Source: an uncultured bacterium (GTDB lineage Bacteria > Bacillota > Clostridia > Oscillospirales > Oscillospiraceae). Taken from it: a stretch of DNA of 64,000 bases. Shown here in pieces: positions 51,201 to 57,808 of this stretch. The stretch spans positions 47,813 to 111,812 of the forward strand of contig CAMNQF010000007.1 in NCBI GenBank assembly GCA_946548895.1. The letters run 5' to 3'. A program made the position numbers and the translations under genes. Numbering within the stretch: the stretch's first letter is position 1; each line of letters starts with the position of its first letter. The notes beneath the pieces were generated by a model that searched no databases, had not been told where the DNA came from, and saw only the letters and a program-made list of their open reading frames with translations.

Positions 51201-52246
51201 GCGTCAGCTCCAACAGCTGGGACGTGCTGATCGGCAACATCTCCTTCCAGGCGGCCAAGACCTTCACCGGCACCGTGCGCATTCCGTACACCGGGTATAA
51301 CACCAACGGCGTGTCCTACACGGACGAGGTGGTGATTCAGGTCACGCCTACCATCATCAGCTACAGCGGCAGCAGCTCCAGTCCCATCGGCCTGTCCGCC
51401 GCCCGGGTGCGGTCCGCCCACAGCGGCGTGCTCACCGGCCAGCTGTCCTACATCATCTTCACCAGCCTGCCCGACCCCTCCGCCGGCCAGCTGTACCTGA
51501 ACTACAGCGGGTTCGGCTCCGGCTCCCAGGTGAACACCGGCACCCGGTACTACGCCACGGGCAATCCCAACATCGACCAGATCAGTTTTGTGCCCCGGGG
51601 CCGCTATCAGGGGGAGGCCACGGCGGCCTATACCGCCGTGAGCACCACCGGGGAGCAGGTGAACGGGCAGTTTGCCTTCTACATTTCCAGCTCCAGCGGC
51701 TCCGGCTACTTCACCGACATGGGCGGCCACACCTGGGCGGCGGCATCGGTGGACTACCTGTACCAGAACGGCGTCACCAACGGCATCACCGCCACCACCT
51801 TTGGGCCGGGGCAGCGCATTCTGCGGCGGGACTTTGTGCTCATGCTGTGCCGGGCCTTCCACTTCAGCGGCGGCAGCGGCTACAGCTTCGCCGATGTGCC
51901 CTCCAACGCCTACTACGCCCAGGCGGTGGCCACCGCCAAACGGCTGGGCATCGTCAACGGGGACGGCACCAACTTCATGCCCAACGCCCAGCTCACCCGG
52001 CAGGACGCCATGGTCATGATTAAGAACTCCCTGGACGCCGCCGGGGTCAGCCAGCCCGCCCCATCCGCCACCGTATTGAGCCGGTTCCCGGATAACGGCT
52101 CCATCTCCAGTTACGCCAGAAGCGCCGTCAGCGTTCTGGTCCAGATGGGGGCGGTGAACGGCGACGACAAGGGGATGATGAACCCCCGCAGCTATATCAC
52201 GCGGGCGGAGGCGGCGGTGATCCTCCACTACGTCATGACGATGTGA
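48299..52246 (+). CDS. Large C-terminal-SLH surface protein with five ~115-residue modules (1315 aa)
   Basis: A secreted protein with signal peptide (LGALALALALAVPLASG, then AQA). Several Big2/Ig-like repeats (about 35-525) include TVTAYGVINVTGVTVSKQEL. Five repeated modules of 110-125 residues begin near residues 531, 657, 777, 900 and 1018. Each module has LSYVxFxxPP, then GTLxxxY, a tyrosine-rich turn, xxLDxVxFVPA and TGTVxI. Three SLH domains close the protein (about 1137-1315; YFTDMGGHTWAAASVDYLY is the first). A GAGTACGAACT-type SD is extended by AAAGGAG. Likely a wall-attached adhesin or structural protein; no catalytic motif seen. Confidence 0.85.
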   Translation: MKHSVLRRLGALALALALAVPLASGPAQAASGPADDPIVRIELNETAIELTYDNDAKEPPSFQLIAYSISAAGQRTRLMGNTLIWSIDNENAAEVRSNGKVTAKKQDLPGSSIATVTAKLKDDETMTAACQVTVITPPPAPEPVNSVRIDRTDSSYQTGVSQINLNLPRNATKPVTAQVSATVTYDSHTDHEVVWEVFDPNQAITFDQATGLITAVGGGTAVITAKAKADEKKTASVTVTVTAYGVINVTGVTVSKQELKLGLAESDTLTAAVQPSSVKDKTLSITTEPLGIVDVADVNGKGQQFRVTGVGLGKAKITFTSVFDPTKSAVCEVEVTPALKTLTIDGKNSDNQLILTGVGPGDHKLIHAVPGSNGYGAPSYNAANINWTSSDASVFTVQKDSSYANGCYARINLVAPGKAELTVQYGKDENIKDTVEVEVPGILLDTTSGVLNMVNNALTMQVGQTEQLVIKSFGSASGDSSLRPTWFSTDTSIVTADNGKLIARTVGTATVEVTRGSYTAKCTVTVREDTSTLITASGTYSSGRPLALSSLQSQLNTACVTKTESALSYVTNLSVPTAQGILHNTHRSEADTGAGIGATEKYYPGRTGLDSLSAVSFVPRADFSGTAEISYTGVGSNGRSFDGTIRVAVSGTGQGGGDVSYSSNGSPVSFVADDFSSVISAKTGRSLKYLTFTPPQSSVGTLYYGYIDDSHPGEKVQSATQYRRAGSPSLDKVSFVPADGYQGTVRISYRAVDTADTPYTGTVTINVTRQNATRDPADIFYYAPQDGWAVFQARDFSAASLRVIGETLSYVRFELPPSSEGTLFHNYRGYGSYDSAVTSTTDYRVNGSPALDRVAFVPATTASGQMTVRYTGYSVRGTAFTGTVYINPGSGWNDNNQVQDDTWYRVNSGASVNLNAYDFNNACVAATGASLSYIRFTQLPAIGQGTLRYRSGNSNIYGNVQVNTSYYRVSSNSWDVLIGNISFQAAKTFTGTVRIPYTGYNTNGVSYTDEVVIQVTPTIISYSGSSSSPIGLSAARVRSAHSGVLTGQLSYIIFTSLPDPSAGQLYLNYSGFGSGSQVNTGTRYYATGNPNIDQISFVPRGRYQGEATAAYTAVSTTGEQVNGQFAFYISSSSGSGYFTDMGGHTWAAASVDYLYQNGVTNGITATTFGPGQRILRRDFVLMLCRAFHFSGGSGYSFADVPSNAYYAQAVATAKRLGIVNGDGTNFMPNAQLTRQDAMVMIKNSLDAAGVSQPAPSATVLSRFPDNGSISSYARSAVSVLVQMGAVNGDDKGMMNPRSYITRAEAAVILHYVMTM

Positions 52247-52284
52247 GGGAGCGCCGGATCTTAAGAGCAGAGGAGGCCCGAACC

Positions 52285-52962
52285 ATGAGTGTCGGACCGC
52301 AGGAAGAGCTTGTCACGTCAAACGAATTTGGCCTCGCCCCCGGCATGGTGACGGAGGTGATGACGCTGGAAAACCGCCTGATCTACGTGGGCAAGGTGAG
52401 CAAAGTGGGCGGCAGCGCGGTGTACATCCGGGAGATCAACGACGACGAGCTGCCCATGGTGCTGGTAAACAAAGAGCTGAAGATCCGCTTCTACCGGGAG
52501 GAGGACAACGTGGTGCTCCGGGGGAAGGTGTGTGGCAGCACCATGCGGATGTGGAAGGTGGACCGGCTGGAGAGCACCTTTTTCAAGGAACAGCGGGCCT
52601 TTTTCCGGCAGAGCGTCAGCACGAACCTGGAGGCCCAGTGCGGCAGGCGGGCCACCTGGGGCGGCCCGGTGGGGGTCCTGTACCCCTGCCAGGTGCTGGA
52701 CATCAGCGGCGGCGGCATCTTCATCAGCAGCCACGAGGAGTACCGGGTGGGCAACCGGCTGCTTATCACCAACATTCCCCTGGTGGCGGAGGAGTCCACT
52801 TTCAGCTTCAACTGCTTCGTCCGCCGGGCCGGCCTGTGGAAAAAGGGCGTGATACGCTACGGCTGCCAGTTTGAGGGCCTGTCCCCCAAGGAGCAGGACC
52901 GGCTTCTCCGGGCCATTTTTATCGTCCAGCGCATGGAGATCCGCAAGCGGAAAGCCCGCTGA
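52285..52962 (+). CDS. Second PilZ-domain protein (YcgR-like flagellar brake candidate)
   Basis: A 225-residue protein with the YcgR layout. The N-terminal domain (about 1-100; LENRLIYVGKVSKVGGSAVY) is a split-barrel-like flagellar-brake domain. The C-terminal PilZ domain (about 105-215) has RAFFR (RxxxR) and DISGGG (DxSxxG). Such proteins slow or bias the motor when bound to c-di-GMP. GAGGAGG precedes the ATG. It lies just after the second SLH gene with no terminator between them. Motor action here is inferred from family and context. Confidence 0.86.
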   Translation: MSVGPQEELVTSNEFGLAPGMVTEVMTLENRLIYVGKVSKVGGSAVYIREINDDELPMVLVNKELKIRFYREEDNVVLRGKVCGSTMRMWKVDRLESTFFKEQRAFFRQSVSTNLEAQCGRRATWGGPVGVLYPCQVLDISGGGIFISSHEEYRVGNRLLITNIPLVAEESTFSFNCFVRRAGLWKKGVIRYGCQFEGLSPKEQDRLLRAIFIVQRMEIRKRKAR

Positions 52963-52970
52963 ATTCAGAC

Positions 52971-53017
52971 GCGAGACCCGCCCCCCGCATATGCGGGGGG
53001 CGGGTCTCGCCGTTTTG
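52971..53017 (+). terminator. Strong intrinsic terminator with a 20-bp palindromic stem
   Basis: Positions 52971-52990 and 52991-53010 are perfectly complementary (the arms meet at ATAT, which forms the loop), then CGTTTTG. It closes the SLH/PilZ block. Confidence 0.93.
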
Positions 53018-53127
53018 TACAAATGAAACTTCAGCAGATATAAAAATTTGTATTATGTGGCCTGAGATAACTGGTAATTTTCCGATATCAAAGGGGATCG
53101 TGAAAGAATTCTTGTTCAAAAATTCTC

Positions 53128-53155
53128 TTGCAATTATCCGCCAAGCCGCTATAAT
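53128..53155 (+). promoter_or_regulatory. Sigma-A type promoter upstream of the MATE gene
   Basis: TTGCAA (53128-53133), a 16-base spacer and TATAAT (53150-53155). It leaves a leader of about 105 bases before the MATE start codon. Confidence 0.7.
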
Positions 53156-53163
53156 ATTGCCAA

Positions 53164-53225
53164 CATAAGCCGGAGGCCCGGAGGGGCTTATGGACATGGC
53201 CGGGATTATGGAGGCTTTCCCGGCC
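53164..53225 (+). promoter_or_regulatory. Structured 5' leader of the MATE gene (two hairpins)
   Basis: CATAAGCC (53164-53171) pairs with GGCTTATG (53185-53192), and GGCCGGGA (53198-53205) with TCCCGGCC (53218-53225). Both lie between the promoter and the SD. It resembles a regulated leader, but I do not recognise a known riboswitch class. Confidence 0.45.
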
Positions 53226-53269
53226 CGCAGGCACAAACCGTTTTCCCGCCTTGGAAGGAGGCATTCGTT

Positions 53270-54685
53270 ATGACAAAAGATCTTACCTCAGGCAGCCCCA
53301 TGCGGCTGCTCCTGGGCTTTACGCTGCCCACCCTGTTTGGGCTGCTGTTCCAGCAGTTCTACAACCTGGTGGACGCCATGATCGTGGGCAAGCTGCTGGG
53401 CTCCCAGGCCCTGGGGGCGGTGGGCTCCACCGGCTCCATCAACTTTCTGGTGATCGGCTTCTGCCTTGGTATTTGCAGCGGCTTCGCCATCCCGGTGGCC
53501 CAGCGCATGGGCGCCAAGGACTACCCCCAGATGCGCCGGTACGTGGCCAACGCCGCTTACCTCTCCGCGGCCATCGCCCTGGTGCTCACGGCAGTCACCG
53601 GCGTGTTCTGCCGGGACATCCTCACCGCCATGGACACCCCCGCCGATCTCTTTGAGAACGCCAACGCCTATATTTTCATCATCTTCATGGGCATCCCGGC
53701 GGTGTTCCTGTACAACCTGCTGGCCAGCGTCATCCGCTCCCTGGGGGACAGCCGGACCCCGGTATACTTCCTGGCCCTGTCCGCCGGGCTGAACATCGCG
53801 CTGGACCTGGCGCTCATCCTGTTCTTCGACGCGGGGGTGGCCGGGGCGGCCATCGCCACGGTGCTGTCCCAGGCGGTGTCCGGCCTGGCGTGCCTGGCCT
53901 ATATGGTGAAGAAATTCCCCATCCTTCGGATCACCCGGGAGGAGAGCCGCCTGGACTGGGAGGCGTGCAAGGGCCTGTGCGCCATGGGCCTGCCCATGGG
54001 GCTCCAGTACTCCATCACCGCCGTGGGCTCCATCGTGCTCCAGACCGCCGTCAACGCCTTGGGCAGCGTGTATGTCACCGCGGTGTCCACCGGCTCCAAG
54101 GTGTACCAGCTGATCGCCTGCCCCTTTGACGCCATGGGCGCGGCTATGGCCACCTACTGCGGCCAGAACGTGGGCGCGGGCCGGCTGGACCGGCTGCGCC
54201 AGGGGGTGCGGTCCTGCTCCCTGCTGGGGCTGGGCTACTCCGCCGCCGCCCTGGTGGCCATGCTGTTCTTCGCGCCCCAGTGCGCCATGCTGTTCCTCAA
54301 CTCCGGCGAGGAGCAGTTCCAGCTGCTGGTGGGCCTCACCAGCCAGTACACGGTGACGCTTACCGCGTTCTTCTTCCCCCTGGCCCTGGTGAACATCCTG
54401 CGTTTCTCCATCCAGGGCATGGGGTTCAGCACTCTGGCCATCCTGGCGGGCGTGCTGGAGATGCTCGCCCGGGCCGTGGTGGGGCAGTTCTTCGTCCCCG
54501 CCATGGGCTATACCGCCGCCTGTTTTGCCTCCCCGGCGGCCTGGATCTGCGCCGACCTGTTCCTCATCCCTGCCTGCCTGGGATGCATCGCCCACCTGCG
54601 GCGGAGCAGCCCCACCGCCGGCCTGGAGACCATCTCCAGGGACGCGGCAGGGCGCCGCGGATGGAAAAAGAGCTTCGGGACCTGA
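53270..54685 (+). CDS. MATE-family multidrug/organic cation efflux transporter
   Basis: A 471-residue membrane protein with twelve predicted helices in two homologous halves. It carries typical MATE segments: MRLLLGFTLPTLFGLLFQQF at the N-terminus, NLVDAMIVGKLLGSQALGAV and, later, SVIRSLGDSRTPVYFLALSA. MATE proteins export cationic or other small molecules using H+ or Na+ gradients; the substrate is not apparent. The ATG has AAGGAGG upstream. The C-terminal codons and the TGA lie within the stem and loop of the downstream terminator. Confidence 0.95.
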   Translation: MTKDLTSGSPMRLLLGFTLPTLFGLLFQQFYNLVDAMIVGKLLGSQALGAVGSTGSINFLVIGFCLGICSGFAIPVAQRMGAKDYPQMRRYVANAAYLSAAIALVLTAVTGVFCRDILTAMDTPADLFENANAYIFIIFMGIPAVFLYNLLASVIRSLGDSRTPVYFLALSAGLNIALDLALILFFDAGVAGAAIATVLSQAVSGLACLAYMVKKFPILRITREESRLDWEACKGLCAMGLPMGLQYSITAVGSIVLQTAVNALGSVYVTAVSTGSKVYQLIACPFDAMGAAMATYCGQNVGAGRLDRLRQGVRSCSLLGLGYSAAALVAMLFFAPQCAMLFLNSGEEQFQLLVGLTSQYTVTLTAFFFPLALVNILRFSIQGMGFSTLAILAGVLEMLARAVVGQFFVPAMGYTAACFASPAAWICADLFLIPACLGCIAHLRRSSPTAGLETISRDAAGRRGWKKSFGT

Positions 54686-54704
54686 TCCCGAAGCTCTTTT
54701 TTTT
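54665..54704. terminator. Bidirectional terminator overlapping the end of the MATE gene
   Basis: A 16-base arm (54665-54680) pairs with 54686-54701 around a CCTGA loop, followed by T-rich sequence. The MATE stop codon TGA is inside the loop. It also serves the convergent - strand gene that ends at 54707. Confidence 0.92.
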
Positions 54705-54706
54705 CG

Positions 54707-55411
54707 TTATGCCACGGCGGAGAAGGGGACCCGGGGGTCGCTCTGCCCCTGGTTCTGCTGCCCTGCCTGCTGGCCGCCGCCGGCCTTGGTGACGGTGCGG
54801 GTGGTGCCGCCGGAGACATACACCTTGCCGCACTCGGGGCAGATGCTGGTGTGGTAGGTGACGGACTGGCTGACCACCTTGCGGTCCTCCCGCTGGGCCT
54901 TGGCCTGTTCCCGCACCACGTGCTCGTTCTCATGCCCGCGGACGGCGGAAGCCGCCTGCTCCGGGGCCACGTTGGTGGGGGTCTTGAAGGACACGCCGGG
55001 GTCGTCGGAGCCGTCCTGGTATTTGCGCTCCTTGCAGGTCTGGCACTCGCCCTCCTCCATGACCTCCTGGGGGCTCTTGGCCTCCTCCGGGGCGGCGGCC
55101 TGATCCTTGGCGTTCAGGGCGCCGGCGGCGTTTTCCGCCTCCTCAGGCTGGCGGATCCGCATCCGCACGGCCATTTCCGCCGGGTCGGAGGCAAAGCGGA
55201 GCAGCCCCTGCTGGGCGGGGTCCTCCCGGCTGTCCACCGGGCGTACCGGGGTGACGGGCTGGACCGGGGTTTCCGGCTGGGGGGCCTTATGGGCGGTCAT
55301 CACCAGGGCGGAGCCCTGGGCCTTTCCCGCGGCCTGGGGCTGGGCGGAGCGGGCGGCATAGGCCGCGCCGTAAGAGCTATAGGTGGAATAAGGGGAAATG
55401 GCATTGAGCAT
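54707..55411 (-). CDS. Zinc-ribbon plus HExxH protein (SprA-related metalloprotease-like)
   Basis: A 234-residue soluble protein. The N-terminal half is low in complexity (Pro/Ala/Gln-rich, about 1-110). The C-terminal half has ECQTC (CxxC) followed by KYQDGSDDPGVSF, the motif HENEH (H160-E161-x2-H164, HExxH), then ICPECGKVYVSGGTTRTV (second CxxC). The two Cys pairs look like a zinc ribbon around a metallopeptidase-type motif. This arrangement recurs in Clostridia as an unnamed family and recalls the SprA-related group. No signal peptide. The ATG at 55411 with GAGG is preferred over GTG 55420. Proteolytic activity is unproven. Confidence 0.7.
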   Translation of the reverse strand: MLNAISPYSTYSSYGAAYAARSAQPQAAGKAQGSALVMTAHKAPQPETPVQPVTPVRPVDSREDPAQQGLLRFASDPAEMAVRMRIRQPEEAENAAGALNAKDQAAAPEEAKSPQEVMEEGECQTCKERKYQDGSDDPGVSFKTPTNVAPEQAASAVRGHENEHVVREQAKAQREDRKVVSQSVTYHTSICPECGKVYVSGGTTRTVTKAGGGQQAGQQNQGQSDPRVPFSAVA

Positions 55412-55458
55412 TTCAATCACCTCATCAAAGGAAAGTAAGGCAAAGCGTCTCTATGACC

Positions 55459-55486
55459 ATTATACCAGACAGGGCGGAAATTGCAA
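55459..55486 (-). promoter_or_regulatory. Sigma-A type promoter for the HExxH gene
   Basis: On the - strand TTGCAA (55486-55481), a 16-base spacer and TATAAT (55464-55459), about 48 bases upstream of the start codon and abutting the end of the XRE gene. Confidence 0.75.
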
Positions 55487-55487
55487 G

Positions 55488-55715
55488 CTATTTCCGCCGG
55501 GATTTGGGATATGGCTCCCGCTGGTCCGTCAGGCCCAGCAGGTAGTCCACGCTGGTCTCATAGAACTGAGCCAGCTTGACAGCTTCCTCCAGTGAGAGAG
55601 CTTTTAACCCACGCTCAGTTTTAGAGTAATTGGATTGATTGGTGTTCAAGAGCTCCGCAATCTGTTTCTGCGTCAAATCGGCATCCTCGCGTAAGTCTCG
55701 GATTCTCAGGTACAT
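55488..55715 (-). CDS. XRE-family helix-turn-helix regulator
   Basis: A 75-residue protein with a Cro/C1-type HTH: YLRIRDLREDADLTQKQIAE, then LLNTNQSNYSKTERG and FYETSVDYLLGLTD, the standard ending of small XRE repressors. The likely start is ATG 55715 with GGTGA upstream; ATG 55721 is possible. It is divergent from a 48-residue gene, and the shared gap holds a consensus promoter with an inverted repeat over its -35, a probable operator. The gap between the XRE start and the small gene is about 88 bases. Confidence 0.85.
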   Translation of the reverse strand: MYLRIRDLREDADLTQKQIAELLNTNQSNYSKTERGLKALSLEEAVKLAQFYETSVDYLLGLTDQREPYPKSRRK

Positions 55716-55746
55716 AGTCATCACCAAAGCTATGATACCGTAGGCC

Positions 55747-55778
55747 AAATTTACCTATTGACAGAAAGGTAGAATTTA
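55747..55778. promoter_or_regulatory. Probable operator (imperfect inverted repeat) over the -35 of the divergent promoter
   Basis: AAATTTACCT on the left and AGGTAGAATTT on the right are inverted repeats with one extra base, flanking TTGACAGA. They overlap the -35 box at 55758-55763. Binding by the adjacent XRE protein is inferred. Confidence 0.55.
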
Positions 55779-55786
55779 ACTATAAT
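55758..55786 (+). promoter_or_regulatory. Consensus sigma-A promoter for the 48-residue gene
   Basis: TTGACA (55758-55763), a 17-base spacer and TATAAT (55781-55786) match the consensus at every position. The transcript would begin about 10 bases before the small gene. Confidence 0.9.
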
Positions 55787-55803
55787 GCAACAAGGTGATG
55801 AAA

Positions 55804-55950
55804 ATGGTCGATTACAAGGAGCTCTATCTGAAAATGTTCCGCGCCACAGAGGACGCGGTGCGGATTTTGATTGCCGCCCAGCAGGAGTGCGAGGAGCTGT
55901 ACCTTTCCGCGCCGGAGACGGAAATCATCCCGCTGGACGCGGAAAAATAG
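55804..55950 (+). CDS. Small 48-residue protein divergent from the XRE regulator
   Basis: The reading frame starts with ATG at 55804, preceded by AAGGTGA, and ends at TAG 55948-55950. The protein begins MVDYKELYLKMFRATEDAVR and continues as a single amphipathic helix with ILIAAQQECEELYL, ending in an acidic tail (PLDAEK). Very similar small proteins (xYKxxYxxLFxAxxxAIxxL) are common in Firmicutes near XRE genes, with no known function. It has a consensus promoter. It is probably real because of SD, promoter and conserved start pattern. Confidence 0.75.
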   Translation: MVDYKELYLKMFRATEDAVRILIAAQQECEELYLSAPETEIIPLDAEK

Positions 55951-55977
55951 CCCCCCTCTGAGGAATTCAGAGGGGGG
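55951..55977. terminator. Terminator between the small gene and bioY
   Basis: CCCCCCTCTGA (55951-55961) pairs with TCAGAGGGGGG (55967-55977). On the - strand it is followed by CTATTTTTCC, so it mainly ends bioY; the hairpin begins right at the small gene's stop on +. Confidence 0.82.
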
Positions 55978-55986
55978 CCGCGTATT

Positions 55987-56571
55987 TTACAGCAGGCCGG
56001 CCCGCTCCAGCCCCCGCCGGACGGGCACGCCCACCGCCAGCGCCGCGGCCAGCTTGATGAGGTCGCAGGGGATGAAGGGGATCACGCAGGCGGCCAGGGC
56101 CTTCTCCAGCCCCACCCCCGCCTGGACGCAGTACCAGGCGGTGCCGAAGGCGTACAGCACCGCCGTGGCCAGGATCATCCCCAGGGCCTGGAGGGCCAGC
56201 ATGACGGCCGCGTCCTTCTTTTCCCGGCCCGAGAAGCGGCGCCAGGCGAGCTCCGCCGCCGTCCCGGCCAGGAACATCATGGGCAGATAGCCCACCAGAT
56301 AGCCTCCCGTGGGGCCCGCCAGCCGCTCCGCGCCCCCCATGTAGTTGCTGAACACCGGCAGGCCCACAAAACCCACCAGCAGGTACACCAGGGTGGACAG
56401 CGTCCCCCACCTGCCGCCCAGCAGGCAGGCCGTCAGGTAGATGGCGAAGGTGCCGCCGGTGATGGAGATGGGGCCGATGGGGATGGAGACGGGGGCGATC
56501 ACGCACATCACCGCCGCCATGACGGCGCACAGCGCCAGCTGCCGGGTGCCGGCCAGAGTTTTCGCGGTCAT
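55987..56571 (-). CDS. bioY: Biotin transporter substrate-binding component BioY
   Basis: BioY is the integral-membrane S component of the ECF biotin transporter. The 194-residue protein has six membrane helices and the family signatures LTACLLGGRWGTLSTLVYLL, VGFVGLPVFSNYMGG and PTGGYLVGYLPMMFLAG. GCAWYCVQAG-like aromatic residues and IPFIPCDLIKLAAAL close the protein. The start at 56571 has GGAGGG upstream. A BirA-type operator overlaps the promoter, supporting biotin control. No ECF A/T subunits lie next to it; they are probably shared. Confidence 0.94.
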   Translation of the reverse strand: MTAKTLAGTRQLALCAVMAAVMCVIAPVSIPIGPISITGGTFAIYLTACLLGGRWGTLSTLVYLLVGFVGLPVFSNYMGGAERLAGPTGGYLVGYLPMMFLAGTAAELAWRRFSGREKKDAAVMLALQALGMILATAVLYAFGTAWYCVQAGVGLEKALAACVIPFIPCDLIKLAAALAVGVPVRRGLERAGLL

Positions 56572-56583
56572 AAGGGTCCCTCC

Positions 56584-56617
56584 ATTGTAAACTAAAATTC
56601 GGTATTCAGTATACAAT
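56584..56617 (-). promoter_or_regulatory. BirA (biotin repressor) operator upstream of bioY
   Basis: ATTGTAAAC (56584-56592), a 16-base spacer and GTATACAAT (56609-56617) form an inverted repeat (8 of 9 positions) that matches the TTGTAAAC-N16-GTTTACAA BirA pattern. It covers the bioY -10 region. Confidence 0.82.
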
Positions 56618-56637
56618 AGACGCCGCCCCACTGTCAA
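56608..56637 (-). promoter_or_regulatory. Sigma-A type promoter for bioY
   Basis: On the - strand TTGACA (56637-56632), an 18-base spacer and TATACT (56613-56608). The -10 lies inside the right half of the BirA-type operator. Confidence 0.78.
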
Positions 56638-56725
56638 GGAGTTTTTCCGGGCATTGCGTTTTCCCCCGGGATGTGGTAGGATAACAGCAATTTCAGCTTG
56701 TCGGGCAGAACGCCGGGAGGTTTCC

Positions 56726-57751
56726 ATGAACATAAAATATCTGGTCCAGCGGGCGCTGCACATGAACTACAAGGCTATGGCGGAGAAGATCGGCTCCATC
56801 CACAAAAAGACGGGCCGGTCCCGCTGGGCCATATTCCGGGATATGCGGGACTGCGCGGTGAAGTACGGCGCGGGCTATATGGACTACGACCTGTTCGAGA
56901 TGTACAACCTGACCCCGGCCCAGCGGGACACCTACCTGACCCGGGGGCGGAACAACGAGCTGGTGGCCCGGTACAACGACAAGGCCCACATGGACGAGCT
57001 GGGGGACAAGATCAAATTCAACGCCAAATTCGCCCCCTTCCTCCACCGGGAGTGGGTGCCGGTGACGGGGGAGAACCGGGAGGAGGTGCTGGCGTTTCTG
57101 GGCCGGCACCCGGTGTTCATGGCCAAGCCCGCCAAGGGCAGCTGCGGCTGGGGCATCGAGAAGCTGCGCACGGAGGACTTCCCCTCTCTGGACGCCCTCT
57201 ACGGCCATCTGGCGGAAAGGGCCCCCCTGCTGGAGCTGGAGGAGGTCATTGAGCAGCACCCGGCGGTGGCGGCCATTTACCCCGGCTCCATCAACACGGT
57301 GCGGATGGTGACCATCCGGGGGAAGAGCGGGCGGGTGTACCTGGTGACGGCCATGTTCCGCATTGGGAACGGCAAGTTTGTGGACAACTTCAACAGCGGG
57401 GGCATGGTGGCCCCCATGGACCCGGAGACGGGGACGGTGACCGACCGGGCGCTGGACAAGCGGAAGAACCTGTATGGGAACCACCCCGCCACCGGGACCC
57501 CCATTCAGGGCTTTGTGTTCCCGGACTGGGACCGGGCGGTGGAGCTGGTCACCCAGGCGGCCCAGGTGGTCCCCGAGGTGGGGTATGTGGGGTGGGATGT
57601 GTGCTTCACCCCGGATGGGCCCTGCCTGGTGGAGGGGAACCAGTTCCCCGGCCACGACATCTATCAGCTGCCGGTGCACACGCCGGATAAAATCGGCATC
57701 ATGCCCCGGTTCCGGGCCATTGAGGCCCAGGAGAAAGCGCTGGAACAGTGA
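56726..57751 (+). CDS. Sugar-transfer-associated ATP-grasp protein
   Basis: A 341-residue ATP-grasp enzyme. The N-terminal third is helical (HKKTGRSRWAIFRDMRDCAV and TPAQRDTYLTRGRNNELVAR). The ATP-grasp core begins near residue 130 with VFMAKPAKGSCGWGI as the lysine and glycine loop and includes AIYPGSINTVRMVTI. The metal site is near the end in CLVEGNQFPGHDI. This pattern matches the hexapeptide/sugar-transfer-related ATP-grasp family found in capsule and cell-wall loci; the substrate is unknown. The start at 56726 follows GGGAGG. It is divergent from bioY. Confidence 0.8.
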   Translation: MNIKYLVQRALHMNYKAMAEKIGSIHKKTGRSRWAIFRDMRDCAVKYGAGYMDYDLFEMYNLTPAQRDTYLTRGRNNELVARYNDKAHMDELGDKIKFNAKFAPFLHREWVPVTGENREEVLAFLGRHPVFMAKPAKGSCGWGIEKLRTEDFPSLDALYGHLAERAPLLELEEVIEQHPAVAAIYPGSINTVRMVTIRGKSGRVYLVTAMFRIGNGKFVDNFNSGGMVAPMDPETGTVTDRALDKRKNLYGNHPATGTPIQGFVFPDWDRAVELVTQAAQVVPEVGYVGWDVCFTPDGPCLVEGNQFPGHDIYQLPVHTPDKIGIMPRFRAIEAQEKALEQ

Positions 57752-57786
57752 GACAGCCCCCGCGCCAACGGCGCGGGGTCTGTTTT
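57752..57786 (+). terminator. Intrinsic terminator after the ATP-grasp gene
   Basis: CCCCGCGCC (57758-57766) pairs with GGCGCGGGG (57770-57778) around AAC, followed by TCTGTTTTG. Confidence 0.85.
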
Positions 57787-57808
57787 GCGCTGGTTTCGGA
57801 TTGGAGCT

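Noticed and set aside
49890..51690. Repeat modules in the SLH gene as recent DNA repeats
   Set aside because: Similarity is visible only at protein level; DNA copies are too diverged for recent duplication.
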